Source: Notamacropus eugenii
Taxonomy: Eukaryota > Chordata > Mammalia > Diprotodontia > Macropodidae
Direction: 5' to 3'
NCBI RefSeq assembly: GCF_028372415.1
Contig: NC_092872.1
Coordinates: 553,180,705 to 553,244,704 of the forward strand
DNA: 64,000 bases
Shown: piece after piece, positions 32,216 through 43,614 of the stretch
Numbering within the stretch: position 1 is the first letter of the stretch
Layout of the letters: the number at the start of each line of letters is the position of its first letter
Program-made: the position numbers and the translations under genes
The notes under the pieces: generated by a model
The model's database searches: none
What the model saw: the letters and a program-made list of their open reading frames with translations, nothing else
What the model was told of the DNA's origin: nothing

Positions 32216-33889
32216 TGAATGAAGAGCTCCTATTTAGTAGCTGCTGACAAACCCAGGGACTGCTTTGGGTTTTCAGAGCATCCTAGGGGTCTGGCCTTCT
32301 TGGTGTACATTTTGGAATGTTTGCCTGATTTAAAAAAAAAAAAAAACAAACCAACTAATCTGAAAGAGACAGAGAGAGAGAGAGAGAGAGAATATTTCAG
32401 TTTTGCTTCTTATCTCTCAGAGATGAAAGTATTCCATGTTGATTGGAGTGCTAATAAAAATCTGTATTCTGAGCTCTGTCCGGGGGTGTCACAAAGAATT
32501 CTAGTGGTTAAAACTGTAAACGCTGAAATTATGTAGGTTGGAAGGAAGTGTACGCAGACCTGACAACTGGTATCTTCTAGAAATGAGATTATTTAAAATA
32601 AAAAAGAAAAGTTGATTGCATTTTATGACTTTATTGGTTCTGAGACAATCTTATCATAAAGACTAATCAGAATGTTCCATGTAAACACCATTTTTCCAAA
32701 GCCTGAGATTTCTTCCTTAAGGGTCTAAAAGTAGTAAATAAATGATCGCTGTCATGTGAACAGCTCATTTCCATATCCAACTATGAATTTCATCAAATGT
32801 TTTACAGGATAAACACTTGAGGGAGGATGTGAAAATGGAAGATTGAAGTCTTTGTATCTATAACTATTTTCACGAATTGTTATTAATTGTAAACTAAATC
32901 TAGTCTTCACATGACTTAGAAATACTTCCTTAAATACAGCTGAGTGCTAGGCATGCAATTGATTCACTTCTTGATACTTGGATGGATTTGTGATTTTATC
33001 AATGTGGCCAGTTTTCCCCCGAATGAGAATGCAACCCACAATTACCCTCTTATCTTGTTCAGTTCTCATCCATACCTTTCTATAAACCTTTCATAAAAGA
33101 TTCATCCTATGTAATGGAGACCTTTCTCTATTTTTTTTAAATATATCAAGTATGCACAAGTATGCACAAGTATGCGTCTATTAAATCTGTTGCCACATTG
33201 CCAGCCAATCTCCTTTTCCAGTCACACACATCAAAAGCTGTCCTTCCCCAAATCCCCCACTTCTTCCTTAGGAAAGGTTTTCAACTGATGGCAAGATCAT
33301 ATAAATGCTCCAGTTCACAGATGATACTGACCTAATTTCATAGAGCCCTGTAATACTAAAACCCACCTCAGCTTCAGATCTTTCGGATTACCAAAAGTGT
33401 CATATGACTTCCTAACTGATCAAACTCCTCAGAATCATAGAAAGCAGCCTATAATAAAACTTTCACACCAAAAATCTCCTAGTGATGCAACATGACTATG
33501 AATCATAGAATGAAATGAGCATGGCAGAATCAAAAGTATTACTCATGGTATTAATTGTTCCCTAGGTCTTAGACATATGAAATAATTGAAGATGGAGACT
33601 CATAGGGAAACACTGGGGGACCTTCTTGAACAGCTAAACCTATCCCTTCCTGCACTGTGTTGCTGATACCTTGCCTTAAAGGCTATAAGGAACCAGACTT
33701 CTGTTCATGGATACACTGTGATATAAATTATATCCGGTTATACATTAATGAAAAAACCATAAAACTTACAATGGGTGTCAGTTATATGAGACAAAGTCAA
33801 GGTCTTTGTCTAGTAGGCAGCATCAGAGATCAGGATTAGAGATAAGGGGAAGTGACACAAAAGAAAAGATCCTAGAGCTTTTAGCAATC
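32216..33889. other. Mostly unique stretch
   Basis: Contains an A-run and (GA)n at 32331-32392 and a three-unit 10-bp tandem (AAGTATGCAC) at about 33149-33178. Otherwise no gene or repeat family recognised. The 105-codon ORF at 32219-32536 runs through the A-run and GA array and has no domain. Confidence 0.4.
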
Positions 33890-34120
33890 TCACCCTTCAG
33901 GTTTCATCTATCATTTTGAATCATGCCTCTCTACTTCACTTATGATGTAATGTTGTGTACTGATCACTGCATTGGTGTGTCTTATTCCCCTTACTAGACT
34001 TCAAATTCCATGAAGGCAGGGGCCATGCCTTTCTAAAACTGTATCTTCTCTAGTGTCAAGCACAAAGCCACACATAGTAGACACTTAATAATTGTTTGGC
34101 AAATGAATGAATGAATACCA
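33890..34120 (+). mobile_element. L2 LINE 3' end
   Basis: CTAGACTTCAAATTCCATGAAGGCAGGGGCC, TCTAGTGTCAAGCACAAAGCC, CATAGTAGACACTTAATAATTG and a terminal GAATGAATGAAT. Confidence 0.8.
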
Positions 34121-34692
34121 AAATATATACACTAAACTGCAAACTATATTCCCAAAGAAGTTCAGGAACCACTGAAACCATTAAGAAAGAAAGAATTTAA
34201 TATTGAAATCTTTAGATGGAAATTAATTAGAAACCAATTAGAAGATCAACCTGAAGATACACTGTGCAAACAGCTCTCTCTGAGGCTCTGGTTTTATTTT
34301 CAAAAGGCATAAAAACAATATGGAATTCTTCTACATACAATTCACTACTGACACCAATTAATCAATAAATAAGCATTTGATGAGCAACAGGCAGTCTACT
34401 AGGCATCAGGATATAAATACAAAAGTGAACCAGACCCTGTCCTCATGGTACTTATATTCAATTGTGAAACTGGGTGGATAACATCATTATGTACAAATAT
34501 ATATATATACATATATACATATATATTATAAATAAATATCCCTGCAAATGCATCAGGTGGCACTTGAGTCAAGTCTTGAAAGAACTAAGAGGTTGTAAAA
34601 GTAAGAAGGGGGTTATAAGTAAGTGAAAAAGAAAAGTATTCCAACATAGGAGACCACTTATACAAAAGCATGGAAGCATGGGAAGGGAAGAG

Positions 34693-34927
34693 GAAACAAG
34701 CATTTATTAAGTGGCCTACTATGTGCCAGGGACTGTGCTAAGAACTTTACCAATATCTTCTCATTTGACCCCTCATAACAACCATATTATAATTCTCACT
34801 TAACAGATAAGCAAACTGAGGCAACCAGAGGTTAAGTGACTTGGTCAAAGTTACACAGCTAGTATCTTATGTGGGCTTTGAACTCAGGTGTCCCATCACT
34901 CTATCTAATATACCAGCTAGCTGCTAC
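34693..34927 (-). mobile_element. tRNA-derived CORE-type SINE
   Basis: CATTTATTAAGTGGCC, TACTATGTGCCAGGGACTGTGC, GAGGTTAAGTGACTTGG, CTTTGAACTCAGG, TACCAGCTAGCTGC. Inserted in the antisense LINE. Confidence 0.9.
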
Positions 34928-35340
34928 AGGATGAAATGACATGTTCAGGAATAGCAAGGAGACCTGTTTGACTGGGGTATAAAGTTTATGAAGAGGAATA
35001 ATGTGATCAGCCATGAAATATAGGTTAGAGATAAGATGCAAAGGACTTTAATTGTCTGATAGATTAGTTAGTCAAAGTACAAAGTTTGTACTGTGAACAA
35101 AGGAGTGACGTGGTCAGATCAGCCTTTTAATGCTTTCATGTGAGTAGCCTTGTGGAAGATGAAGTGGAGAGAGGAGAGCCTGGATAAAGAAATATCCATT
35201 AGGAGGCTATTATGGTAGTCCAAATGATAAGCTCTGAGGGCCTGAAATACCATGACAATAGGTGGTGGTGGTCTGAGTAGAATGTAAGAAATAATGAGGA
35301 GAGAGAGTTGAGAGGACTTTGAAATTGCAGGATGAGAGAT

Positions 35341-35390
35341 ATTGTACAGTCAAAAGTGACTCATAATTGTACAGTCAAAAGTGACTCATA
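35341..35390 (+). repeat. Exact 2 x 25-bp tandem duplication
   Basis: Two identical 25-base units abut (35341-35365 and 35366-35390). Each contains TGACTCA, the AP-1 consensus. It lies inside the antisense LINE. Confidence 0.98.
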
Positions 35391-37556
35391 CTCTACAAAC
35401 CTGGGTGTCTAGAAGAATGGCATGACTGACAAAAATAGGAAAGTTAGGAAAAGAGATTGGTTTAAGAGTTTTGAGTGATAAGGGCTAGATGTGAAAATGT
35501 AGGGTTCATCTGCATAGAACTTATAGCTTAATCAATGAGAGCTGACAAGAATATTAAGAGATTCTAGAATGAAAGGAGAAGGCCAGAGCTACACATATGA
35601 CAAACCTGAAAAAGAGAACAAAATTATTGACCTGACAGAACAGACAAATGTCACCAAAATCCATTAAGGAAAAAGAGAATATCCAAGAGGACAGCATGTT
35701 CAACAGTGTCAAATCCTACAAAGAAGTCAATGAGGCTGCAGACCAAGACTATTGGATTTGGCAATAAAGAGTTCACTGCTGAGCTTGAGGAGACCAGTTT
35801 TGATCTTCTGGTAGAAATGGCAAGGCGTTGAAATATGAGTTGGAGATTAGAAAGGGGAGACAATGAGTAGAGGATTTTGACTCGAAAGGAGAGGAGAAAT
35901 ATAGTACGATAATTATAGGGGATAGTAAGGTCAATGTAGAGTTATTGTTTGTTTTTAAAGATGTGGGAAATATAGCCATATTTAAGGCAGACAGAAAGGA
36001 ATTGGTAGATAAGCAGAGAATGGAAATTTAAGAGAGAATGAATAAAGGGGCAAGCTTCCAGAAGAAACAAGAGATGCTGGAATTAAGGACATATGTAGAA
36101 GAGCAGGCATAGGTTAAGTAGAGATTCCTATGTTGCAAAGAGCCTGCCAAAAAACAAAAAAAAAGGACAAAAAGAATAGGAAATGAGGTCAAGGTGATTT
36201 GAAATGTAAAACTGGGAAGGAGAGTGAGCTCAGGAAGGTATGGCATTTTATTCAGTGAAATCTGAGGTAAGTTACTAAGATGAGAGGGAAGGCAGGAATG
36301 TAGGTGGCCTGAGAATCTTGGGACAGGGACATAAAGCAAGTGATAGCAAATAAGGAAGAGTAAAAGGGTTTGAATACAGTAGTGAGGCCCATTTGGAATG
36401 GTAAAATATAAATTGGTAGTGGATCAATCAGCACCCAATTGTAACTTCTTTTTATTTAGGAAATTTAGTATTTAGGGAAATTGGAGCCAAAGTAGAAAAT
36501 GTGAATGATTGGAATAATTCAAAGGCAAGGGTATGAAAAAAAATCTGTGGTGATAGGGCAATAGGGCAAGTTAAGTGAACTATATTAGCTAAATTAACAT
36601 AGGATTTGGAAGGGTAAAAAATGAGGCTCAAGTAGAAGTGATAGTTTGACAAAGGACAAAGGTGGGGAGGGGATAACATATTTGCCAGGTTGGAATAGGT
36701 GCAATACATATAGAAAGAGAATTTTATGAGCAGACATAGAGATTTCAGTATTATGGCTTACGGAGATAAAATATTTGTGAGTGGTGTTGAGGTCAACACA
36801 GGCTGATACTTCACTGACAACAGCTTGTTGAAGAGGTGACATCAAAAAGATTGATGAAATGGGAAAAAGGTGGACCAAAGGGACCTGTAATTTGATGTCC
36901 TCAAATAGAAGGGCAGGGTATGAGACGAAAAGGAAGACTATGACCCAGGTAGTGAACTCCTTGAGAAATCAAAATAACCTGGGAAGAGGTAGATAATAGT
37001 CACCCAACTCAGGACACACATAGATCTGAATGAAATGAATTAAGAGTAAAGGTCATGGAGAGAAGGTGATAGGGAGAAGACCTAGAAATGTCACAGGGGA
37101 GCAAGAAATATGTCATCACCCCCCCAGCCCAGAGAGACCTAGGGCATGAGAGAAAATGCATCATTAAAGGAGAGTTTTCTGTGACTAAAAGGATGCAGAA
37201 GGAATGCTAGAGGAAGGATTTAAGATTTAGGTTACTTTGTTACAAAATAGAATGAGGGTGCCATAGGACACTATAGAAGGGACACGTAGTGTTGGACAGG
37301 TAACAAAGAGGAATACCTCTGACATGAGGGAGCAGGGCACAGTGGCTAGGCTTTGGAGTCAGAAGAAACACATAGATTTTGAGCAAATCCATTAGGCAAT
37401 ACAGTGACATATCCTACCCAATAGCAATGGCAGAGATAGATATGAAATAGAGATCAGACCCAAGGCAGGGCATTTTTAAGATGCCCCTAGAAAATTTGAG
37501 AGTGAATTCTTTTCATGTGGAACAGAAGAATTCTGACATACCTCACCATTAGAATG

Positions 37557-37583
37557 TATGTGTGTGTGTGTGTGTGTGAGTGT
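37557..37583. repeat. (TG)n
   Basis: Short TG array at the 3' tail of the next SINE. Confidence 0.95.
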
Positions 37584-37587
37584 GTTC

Positions 37588-37897
37588 ATCCTTCGTTGCC
37601 AAAGAAGACCGTGCCGTCAAAGAAATAATGACATGACTTGCACTTGACTTTGTTTTGAGTGAGGGAGGGCTGTGCAGGTCACCAGCCTCACTTCTCCTCC
37701 ACAGCCATCTGAATCCAGTGACCAGATATTCATTAAGATGACTGTAGATGACGCAGGATGAGGCAAGTGGAGTTAAGTGACTTGCCCAAGGTCACACAGC
37801 TAGTGAGTGTCAAGTGTCTGAGGTGAGATTTGAACTCAGGTCCTCCTGACTCCTGCACTGATGTTCTATCCACCACACCACCTAGCTGCCCCCCATT
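37588..37897 (-). mobile_element. Composite SINE: tRNA head plus LINE-shared tail
   Basis: On the minus strand it begins GGGGCAGCTAGGTGGTGTGG (tRNA-like head), continues through the CORE-like body (TTTGAACTCAGG, GTTAAGTGACTTGCCC on the plus strand), and ends with a 3' module (TTGCACTTGACTTTGTTTTG, GAGGGCTGTGCA). That module is also found in the elements at 46462 and 47528. Essentially full length. Confidence 0.9.
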
Positions 37898-38214
37898 AGA
37901 ATGTGGTCCTGAAAAGAAAGGCTAAGTTGTAGTCTGAGCCTCAAGTTCAGAGCTCATCTGTAAACCACCTGTATGAGGTGCAAACTCTTCATTTCTCTGA
38001 AAATCCACATTCTATTTGGAAATAAAAATGTCTTTGCTATGTGTCAAAAATTAAGTGCCCCCCCCATAAAAACAAACTGCAATATCATTTGTCACTGCTC
38101 AAGTCAGCCATCAAAACCTAAGAGTTTGTCCTCCTGAGACTGAAATTTTGAGAATGCACCCTGATATCATTGGTTTTTTGTTTGTAACCTTTCTCTGAAA
38201 TGAATCATTCACAT

Positions 38215-38975
38215 GTGCAATTTTTTTTAAATTTTACTTTTGTCCTGATTATTTTTATATCAACTTTATTTTTAATATAATTTCCCCCCAAAAAAGAGAT
38301 ACCCCTTTTTTCAATAAGGAGGGGCAATAGTATGGCAAGCTAACCAATATATCAAGCATGTTTCACAGTGTGTGCAAATTTCCATTTCCCTATTCCCCTT
38401 CCTCTATGAACAAGGGATGGACGTAAATTTTCTCAACTCTTTTCTGGAGCCAAGCTAATCATAATTACATCGCATTCTTTTTCATGCTTCCTGTTTATAT
38501 CATTGAAGGAACTGATCATATCGTTCTCTTGGTTCTGCTTAATTTACTATATAAGTTTAAATATGTCTTTTTATGCTTTTTCCTGAATTCTTAATATTCA
38601 GAGTTTTTATGGCACAGTAATAAGAAGATGGATAGGGACTAGACTTGTGATTTCACTGATATAGCAAATTCTCAGGTTTGGAAACTTCTTCTACCAATGC
38701 AAGTTGGTGTCTTTACTTCAGCTTATAACGTTAGAGATTTATTTAAAGTGCTGAGAGGTTGGTAACTTGGCCAGGGTCACCCAGCCAGAATGAGTCATAG
38801 ATGTGACTTGAACCAGGATTTTCCTGGCTCTGAAGTTCACTCTCCATTCCCTATGCCCTATTGCTTAATGATAGTTCAGTAATATTTATCTCAATTTGTT
38901 TAGTCATTCTATAGCTGATAAGCATCTATTTTGTTTCCAATCCTTTGCTACCATCCAAAGGATTACTGTTGAGGG
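38215..38975. mobile_element. LINE 3'-UTR-like fragment split by a SINE
   Basis: AATAGTATGGCAAGC, TTCTCTTGGTTCTGCTTAATTTAC, TTTTATGGCACAGTAATA, then after the SINE AATATTTATCTCAATTTGTTTAGTC and TTTTGTTTCCAATCCTTTGC. Same family as 18105. Confidence 0.55.
38623..38876 (-). mobile_element. SINE of the 'GACTTGTGATTTCA' family
   Basis: ACTTGTGATTTCACTG, CTTCTTCTACCAATGCAAG, CTGAGAGGTTGGTAACTTGGCCAGGGTCACCCAGCC, CTCTCCATTCCCTATGCC. Flanked by an 8-bp target duplication CAGTAATA (38615-38622 and 38877-38884), which splits the LINE fragment cleanly. Confidence 0.8.
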
Positions 38976-38989
38976 GAATTATTGTTTTC

Positions 38990-39560
38990 TATTAATAAAC
39001 AATTATTAAATTAGGATTAGGACGTTTTCTTCTCTATTTCATCATTCATTAACCAGTCCCTGTTGGTCATTCAGCCATTTTCTGAAGGACCAGGGTGATG
39101 GATGAGATTGTCCAAATTCTCCACAGAACATGCTCCTCAATCTCAGGCAGGACCCCCCTCACCTAGGAGATCTTACATCTGTTTAGAGTATAAACTGAAG
39201 CTAATCTAGGTGAATTCCAACCCCAAATCATCAATTCAATGTCCTTTCACTCCTCCTTTGGGGTCCAGGGCAACCCAGCTCATGAAGGAGAAAACCAAAC
39301 AGAGTAGAGAGTAGAGAGTAGAGAGATGCCTTTCTCCAGATTGCTGGAAACCTCTGAGTCTCATGATCAAGACATGTTCTCAGCAGGAGGAGCTGAAGAC
39401 TTATAGCCCACATCCTCATTAATTTGCCCACTCCCTCATTAATTATTCATCAATCAGGGTTGATATTTCACCTGTCAGGGGCATACCTCTCCTTTTCTAA
39501 AAGTATACTAAAGCATTCAGTATCTGCATTAGGTGTCTTTGGTTATTGAAAGAAACGAGA
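38990..39560 (-). mobile_element. Possible LTR-like element
   Basis: Unfamiliar, moderately GC-rich block with a GGGCTATAAGTC TATA-like word on the minus strand (near 39400) and a short AGAGTAG tandem (39302-39323). No second copy is present and the ends are undefined. Confidence 0.25.
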
Positions 39561-40204
39561 CTGACCATTAATTTACTGATTATCAAGTAACCTAATTAAT
39601 AAATTGCTTATTAATTACCCAGAAAATCTGTCTCTCAAGGTTTTTATTCATCTCACTATGAAAGTTTTAGTAAATATTTAATACTTATTATAATATTAAT
39701 ATTTAGTTTAAAATAGTAAGTATGGAAAAATATTTAATAACCAGATTTATCACAGAAGTAAATATGAATGGAGAAAATGTCTAAGAGACAGTGGTGATCA
39801 AGGAGTCAAAAACTGCCGCAAAGTCAAGCAGAAAGAGAACTAAGGAAAGCCTATTTAACTAGGCTGGTCCTTGGGACATCAGATATAGAGTTAGTTCATC
39901 AGTAAAACTTTATAAGAAGCCTTTTCTCTTTAGATGACCTGCCTATCTTCTGCTCCATTATTTTAATTAGGGTCACTATCATCCCACTCTGACACATTGG
40001 AGAACTTCTGTATTACACAGTGGGAGTGCCTAATACTTATCAAATAGCACTTCATGGTCTACACAACACTTTCTCTGCAACAGTCCTGTGAAATAGATTC
40101 TGTGACTATCTACAAAAAAGAGCAGACTCACAAACACTGGTTAAGAGAAGAAACATTCCAGGCTGGGATTCCAAAATAGTTCTTGGAGATGTTGAGGAAG
40201 GAAA

Positions 40205-40213
40205 GGAGTGAGA

Positions 40214-40260
<47 letters not shown>
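40205..40260. repeat. (GA)n microsatellite
   Basis: About 55 bp of GA with one GACA interruption. Confidence 0.98.
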
Positions 40261-40262
<2 letters not shown>

Positions 40263-40324
40263 CAATCTCATTTTCTTTAAACTTAATACAGGTTTATCAG
40301 TTCAATAATTTAACAATGTTTCAG

Positions 40325-40452
40325 AAAAAACAATTCAACAAACAGTTAGTGAACACCTATTATATTCAAGATGGTGTGCTAGGTTCTGGTGATAGAAACA
40401 CAACACAAATAGCACTTGCCCTCCACAGGTAGGTATCTAAAACAGGATAATT
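40325..40452 (-). mobile_element. L2 3' fragment
   Basis: CAACAAACAGTTAGTGAACACC, ATTATATTCAAGATGGTGTGCTAGG, GCACTTGCCCTCCACAGG. Confidence 0.6.
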
Positions 40453-41200
40453 AAAAAAAAAAAAAAAGGATGATATGATATGAACTCAGGAAAGCTGTTG
40501 GACAGAAGAGGATGAAAGAAATAGGTCATACAGGTATCAAAGCAATCCCTTAATTATAAATAAGGAAACTAAGCTTCAGAGAACAAATAACAGAATGAAC
40601 AAAAAACGAGCCAGCCTGTGATCACACGCACATCAAGGACAACTGAAGAATTCCTCCCAAGATGCTTGGATGGCTTTTCAAGTGTTTTTTTTTTTTTTTT
40701 CATAACGGATTCTAAAGTAGTGAAAAAATCAGTAAATTATCAGGTGAAAATAGATTCACAAGAAACCACAAGCAACTGCAAAATTACCATTAGTCTCTTG
40801 TCATCCTAACGACATCCACAGGGCCTGTTAACTACAGTCATATCTTGCATTCACAGACACGTCAGGTAAGCACATCCTCTTTTGGGCACAGCATTTCACT
40901 TTCATTTGTTTAACGCCATCACAGGATGAGAACCTGCGCAATAGGCTGGCTCAGTTTGGTTCATTGTGAGTATTTTGGCCAGCAAAATCTGTTTGTTGGC
41001 TTTTTTGGATTTCTTGGAATGAATTTTAAAACAAGTCTGTTTCAGGTGAACAATTATATAAGGACACCTGTAGCTGTTTCCTTCTGTAACTTGGTGGGGA
41101 GCAGCTTCTCATTCTGAAACTCCATGTGCTGTTTTGAGACCTTTAGAATTGAAATTACATTAAATGTGGTTTTATTTTTCACTTTGTTGCCCATCAAATC
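40453..41200. other. Unique stretch
   Basis: Two A/T homopolymer runs. No gene recognised. The 63-codon ORFs at 40618 and 40926 have no domain. Confidence 0.4.
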
Positions 41201-41640
41201 CACAACATTCCTTCAACAAAGATTCTTTAATTGCCTACTATGTGGAAAGCAGTGTGTTACAGTATAGGGAAGCTATAAAGATCAATAAAACATAATTTCT
41301 CCCTTTCTGGACTTTAGAGTACAGTGGGAAAGATAAGGCACACACATCAAATACCTATAATGCAAATTATAATGTGTATTTTTAGAAGTTAGAAATTCTA
41401 TTTGCTTAGGAAAGAGAATGGTCATTAAACAGTTGTGTATGTATGGAGAGAAGGAGTAAGAAAATGATTCATAGAGGAGGAAGTTTTTCCATTAGAGGAA
41501 TGAATGAATGAGCATTTTTAAGTGTCTATAATGTCCAAAGGATTTTGCTAAGTGCTGGAGATACAAATAAAAAAGGAAGGAAAAAGAAAACAGTTACCAC
41601 TCTCAAAGCACTCATAATGAGGGAGAAACACTGGTTTCAG
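41201..41640 (-). mobile_element. Two adjoining L2 3' fragments
   Basis: The first shows CTTTAATTGCCTACTATGTGG and CTTTAGAGTACAGTGGG. The second (from 41505) shows GAGCATTTTTAAGTGTC, TTTTGCTAAGTGCTGGAGATAC and CTCTCAAAGCACTCATAATG. Confidence 0.65.
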
Positions 41641-42574
41641 CATAAAGTCAGAAGACAAGACCCTTTAGAGTAGAGTGACAAAGTATATGGTAATGTATTT
41701 TATTTTATGTCATTTCCATTAATAAAAGTTATATCTGCTTCTGATGCTGAACCATCTCATAGTGCAAGGTTTCTGATGCTTAGAACTTTCTTTTCTGGGA
41801 TTTCAGTAGTTATGACTGCTGAGGCTACAAGGACTGTAGGTCCTGCAGAGGCAGCTGCCAGGTCTTATTTCCACAAGGATTGCTCCCCTGAATGAAGGTT
41901 GGTGGGGTTAGGCTGGAAGCAGAGCCGAGGGATGGAGAATGGGGGATAGGGGAATGTCCTGCTATTTTCAGGGCATTTAGGTAAAAGATCTTAGGCTATC
42001 TCTACCTGGAGGTTTGAGGATAGCTGGTAGAGAGTCTTAGGGGTTTCAGTGGGCAGAGATGAGAGTCTTACTTCATGTATCATAGAAAGCAAGCTATGAA
42101 GTGAATGGATCCAATATCCACTCACTCCATGGTCTAATAGTCAGGAGAGAATATACTCTCTTTGATATAACATGGCTAGCATTTATAATGCAGATTTAGA
42201 GAATAGGGCCATAGTAATTCTGCACTTAGAAAGATAACCATTAAATGGCTTATGTTTATTATATTACCTCAGAAAACACATGTCTCTAATGATTGGGGGG
42301 GGGGGGGAATGGGGAGCTGGTGATCTTCCAGCCTTGTGCTAGAAAAAGGTCTTTCTCCTCTGTGACTTCTATAGAACCCTCATGCTACAAAGGGACACCC
42401 AGCACATAAGCAAAGTGTTGATCACAGTTTATAAGAAATACTATTCAGTCCAGTGAATGTATTGCCCAATAGAAGAAAAAAATAAGAAAAACAGAAGTAA
42501 GAACAGAAGAGGGTAAACTCCAACTTTTTCTTTATGCTGGAATTTTTCTCATATTCCTGCTCCTGCTACTTACA
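41641..42574. other. Unique stretch
   Basis: A run of 12-14 G at 42295-42308. No gene or repeat family recognised. Confidence 0.4.
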
Positions 42575-42785
42575 GGCAATTAGGTATTGCTATGGACAGC
42601 GCACAGAGCCTAGAATCAGGATGACCTGAGTTCAAATTTGACCTCAGACAACATTTAGCTACATGACCTTGATCAAATTATTTAACCTCTGTTTGCCTCA
42701 GTTACCTCAAGTATTTCAAAAGTGCTTAGCACAATGCCTGATACATAGTTGGTATTAGTAGGTGGCAAATAAATGCTTACTCCCT
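42575..42785 (+). mobile_element. tRNA-derived SINE with LINE-like tail
   Basis: ATCAGGATGACCTGAGTTCAAATTTGACC, TTTGCCTCAGTTACCTC, AGTGCTTAGCACAATGCCTGATACATAG, GGCAAATAAATGC. Confidence 0.85.
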
Positions 42786-43189
42786 TTCCTATCTTCCCCA
42801 ATAAGGAGCACCTGCAATAATGCACACACATTCCCATACCTCTCCTACATTATCTATTAAGATTGAGATCATTTCTCATTGTCTGAAGATGGACGTATGG
42901 CAGTTACTACCCCTTAATGCTGCTTCCACAAGATAAAATCCACCTCTCCTTTCTCTCTTCATTTCCTGGAAAGTTCTAAAATATTCATTTTTTTCCTGAA
43001 ATCCGCTATCCCTGTCCCCTACAACTTATAAGAATAATATTATGTTAGTTACAGCCAGACAACCAGGGATTGGTAAATATGTAATATGGCTTATAATTTT
43101 TTTTTAACCAAACATCATATTTCACCAATTTTGAGAGCTCCCAGTGAATATCATAATAAATGGAAATTAGCACATTCTGTTCAACTTAG

Positions 43190-43328
43190 AGCCTTAGAGA
43201 TTTGTGTGAAGTATGCAGAGGTTAAGTGACTTGGCCAGGGTCATATACCTTCTATATATAAAAGGTCAGACTTCACTTTTGGTTTTCCTGACATTTAGGC
43301 CAGTTCTCTGTCCTTGTGCTAGACTGTC
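43190..43328 (-). mobile_element. MIR-like SINE fragment
   Basis: GAGGTTAAGTGACTTGGCCAGGGTC, GGTTTTCCTGACATTTAGGCC, CTCTGTCC. Confidence 0.65.
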
Positions 43329-43557
43329 CCTCGTATGTCCTACAGAGTTTTAGCAATTTTCAAAGAGTTTGGAGCTAATAAAATACAATAATAAAACCAT
43401 GTGGAGCAAAATGTAACATTTCTTTGATGATCAATTGATGATTAATTGATGATAATTGATCAATTAATGATGGTTAATTCCAGAAAATGTTTATTCAGTA
43501 CCAAATATTTTGATTAAGCATCATACCATTGAGAGAAAGACCATGCAAAAGTCTCTA

Positions 43558-43558
<1 letters not shown>

Positions 43559-43614
<56 letters not shown>
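43559..43614. repeat. (GAT)n trinucleotide array
   Basis: About 18 uninterrupted GAT units. A separate AT-rich patch with TGATCAATTGATGATTAATTG palindromic words lies at 43424-43478. Confidence 0.98.

Larger units (their letters stand above)
34355..37340 (-). mobile_element. Long antisense LINE (L2/CR1 group)
   Basis: Starts with an L2 3' tail in antisense (CAATAAATAAGCATTTGATG, GGCAGTCTACTAGGC). It follows antisense L2 through AGGAGTGACGTGGTCAGATC, AGGAGGCTATTATGGTAGTCC, CATGTTCAACAGTGTCAAATCC and GACTATTGGATTTGGCAATAAAGAG to about 36100. The part 36100-37340 keeps the same purine-rich character and may be the upstream ORF region, but I recognise it less surely. Many antisense ORFs of 60-103 codons here are decayed LINE frames. 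Confidence 0.6.

Noticed and set aside
35651-36878. Cluster of antisense ORFs of 60-103 codons
   Set aside because: They follow a decayed LINE in its sense direction; remnants of LINE frames, none with intact domains.
43424-43478. AT-rich palindromic words (TGATCAATTGATGATTAATTG)
   Set aside because: Short, low-complexity, next to the GAT array; most likely repeat slippage rather than a regulatory palindrome.
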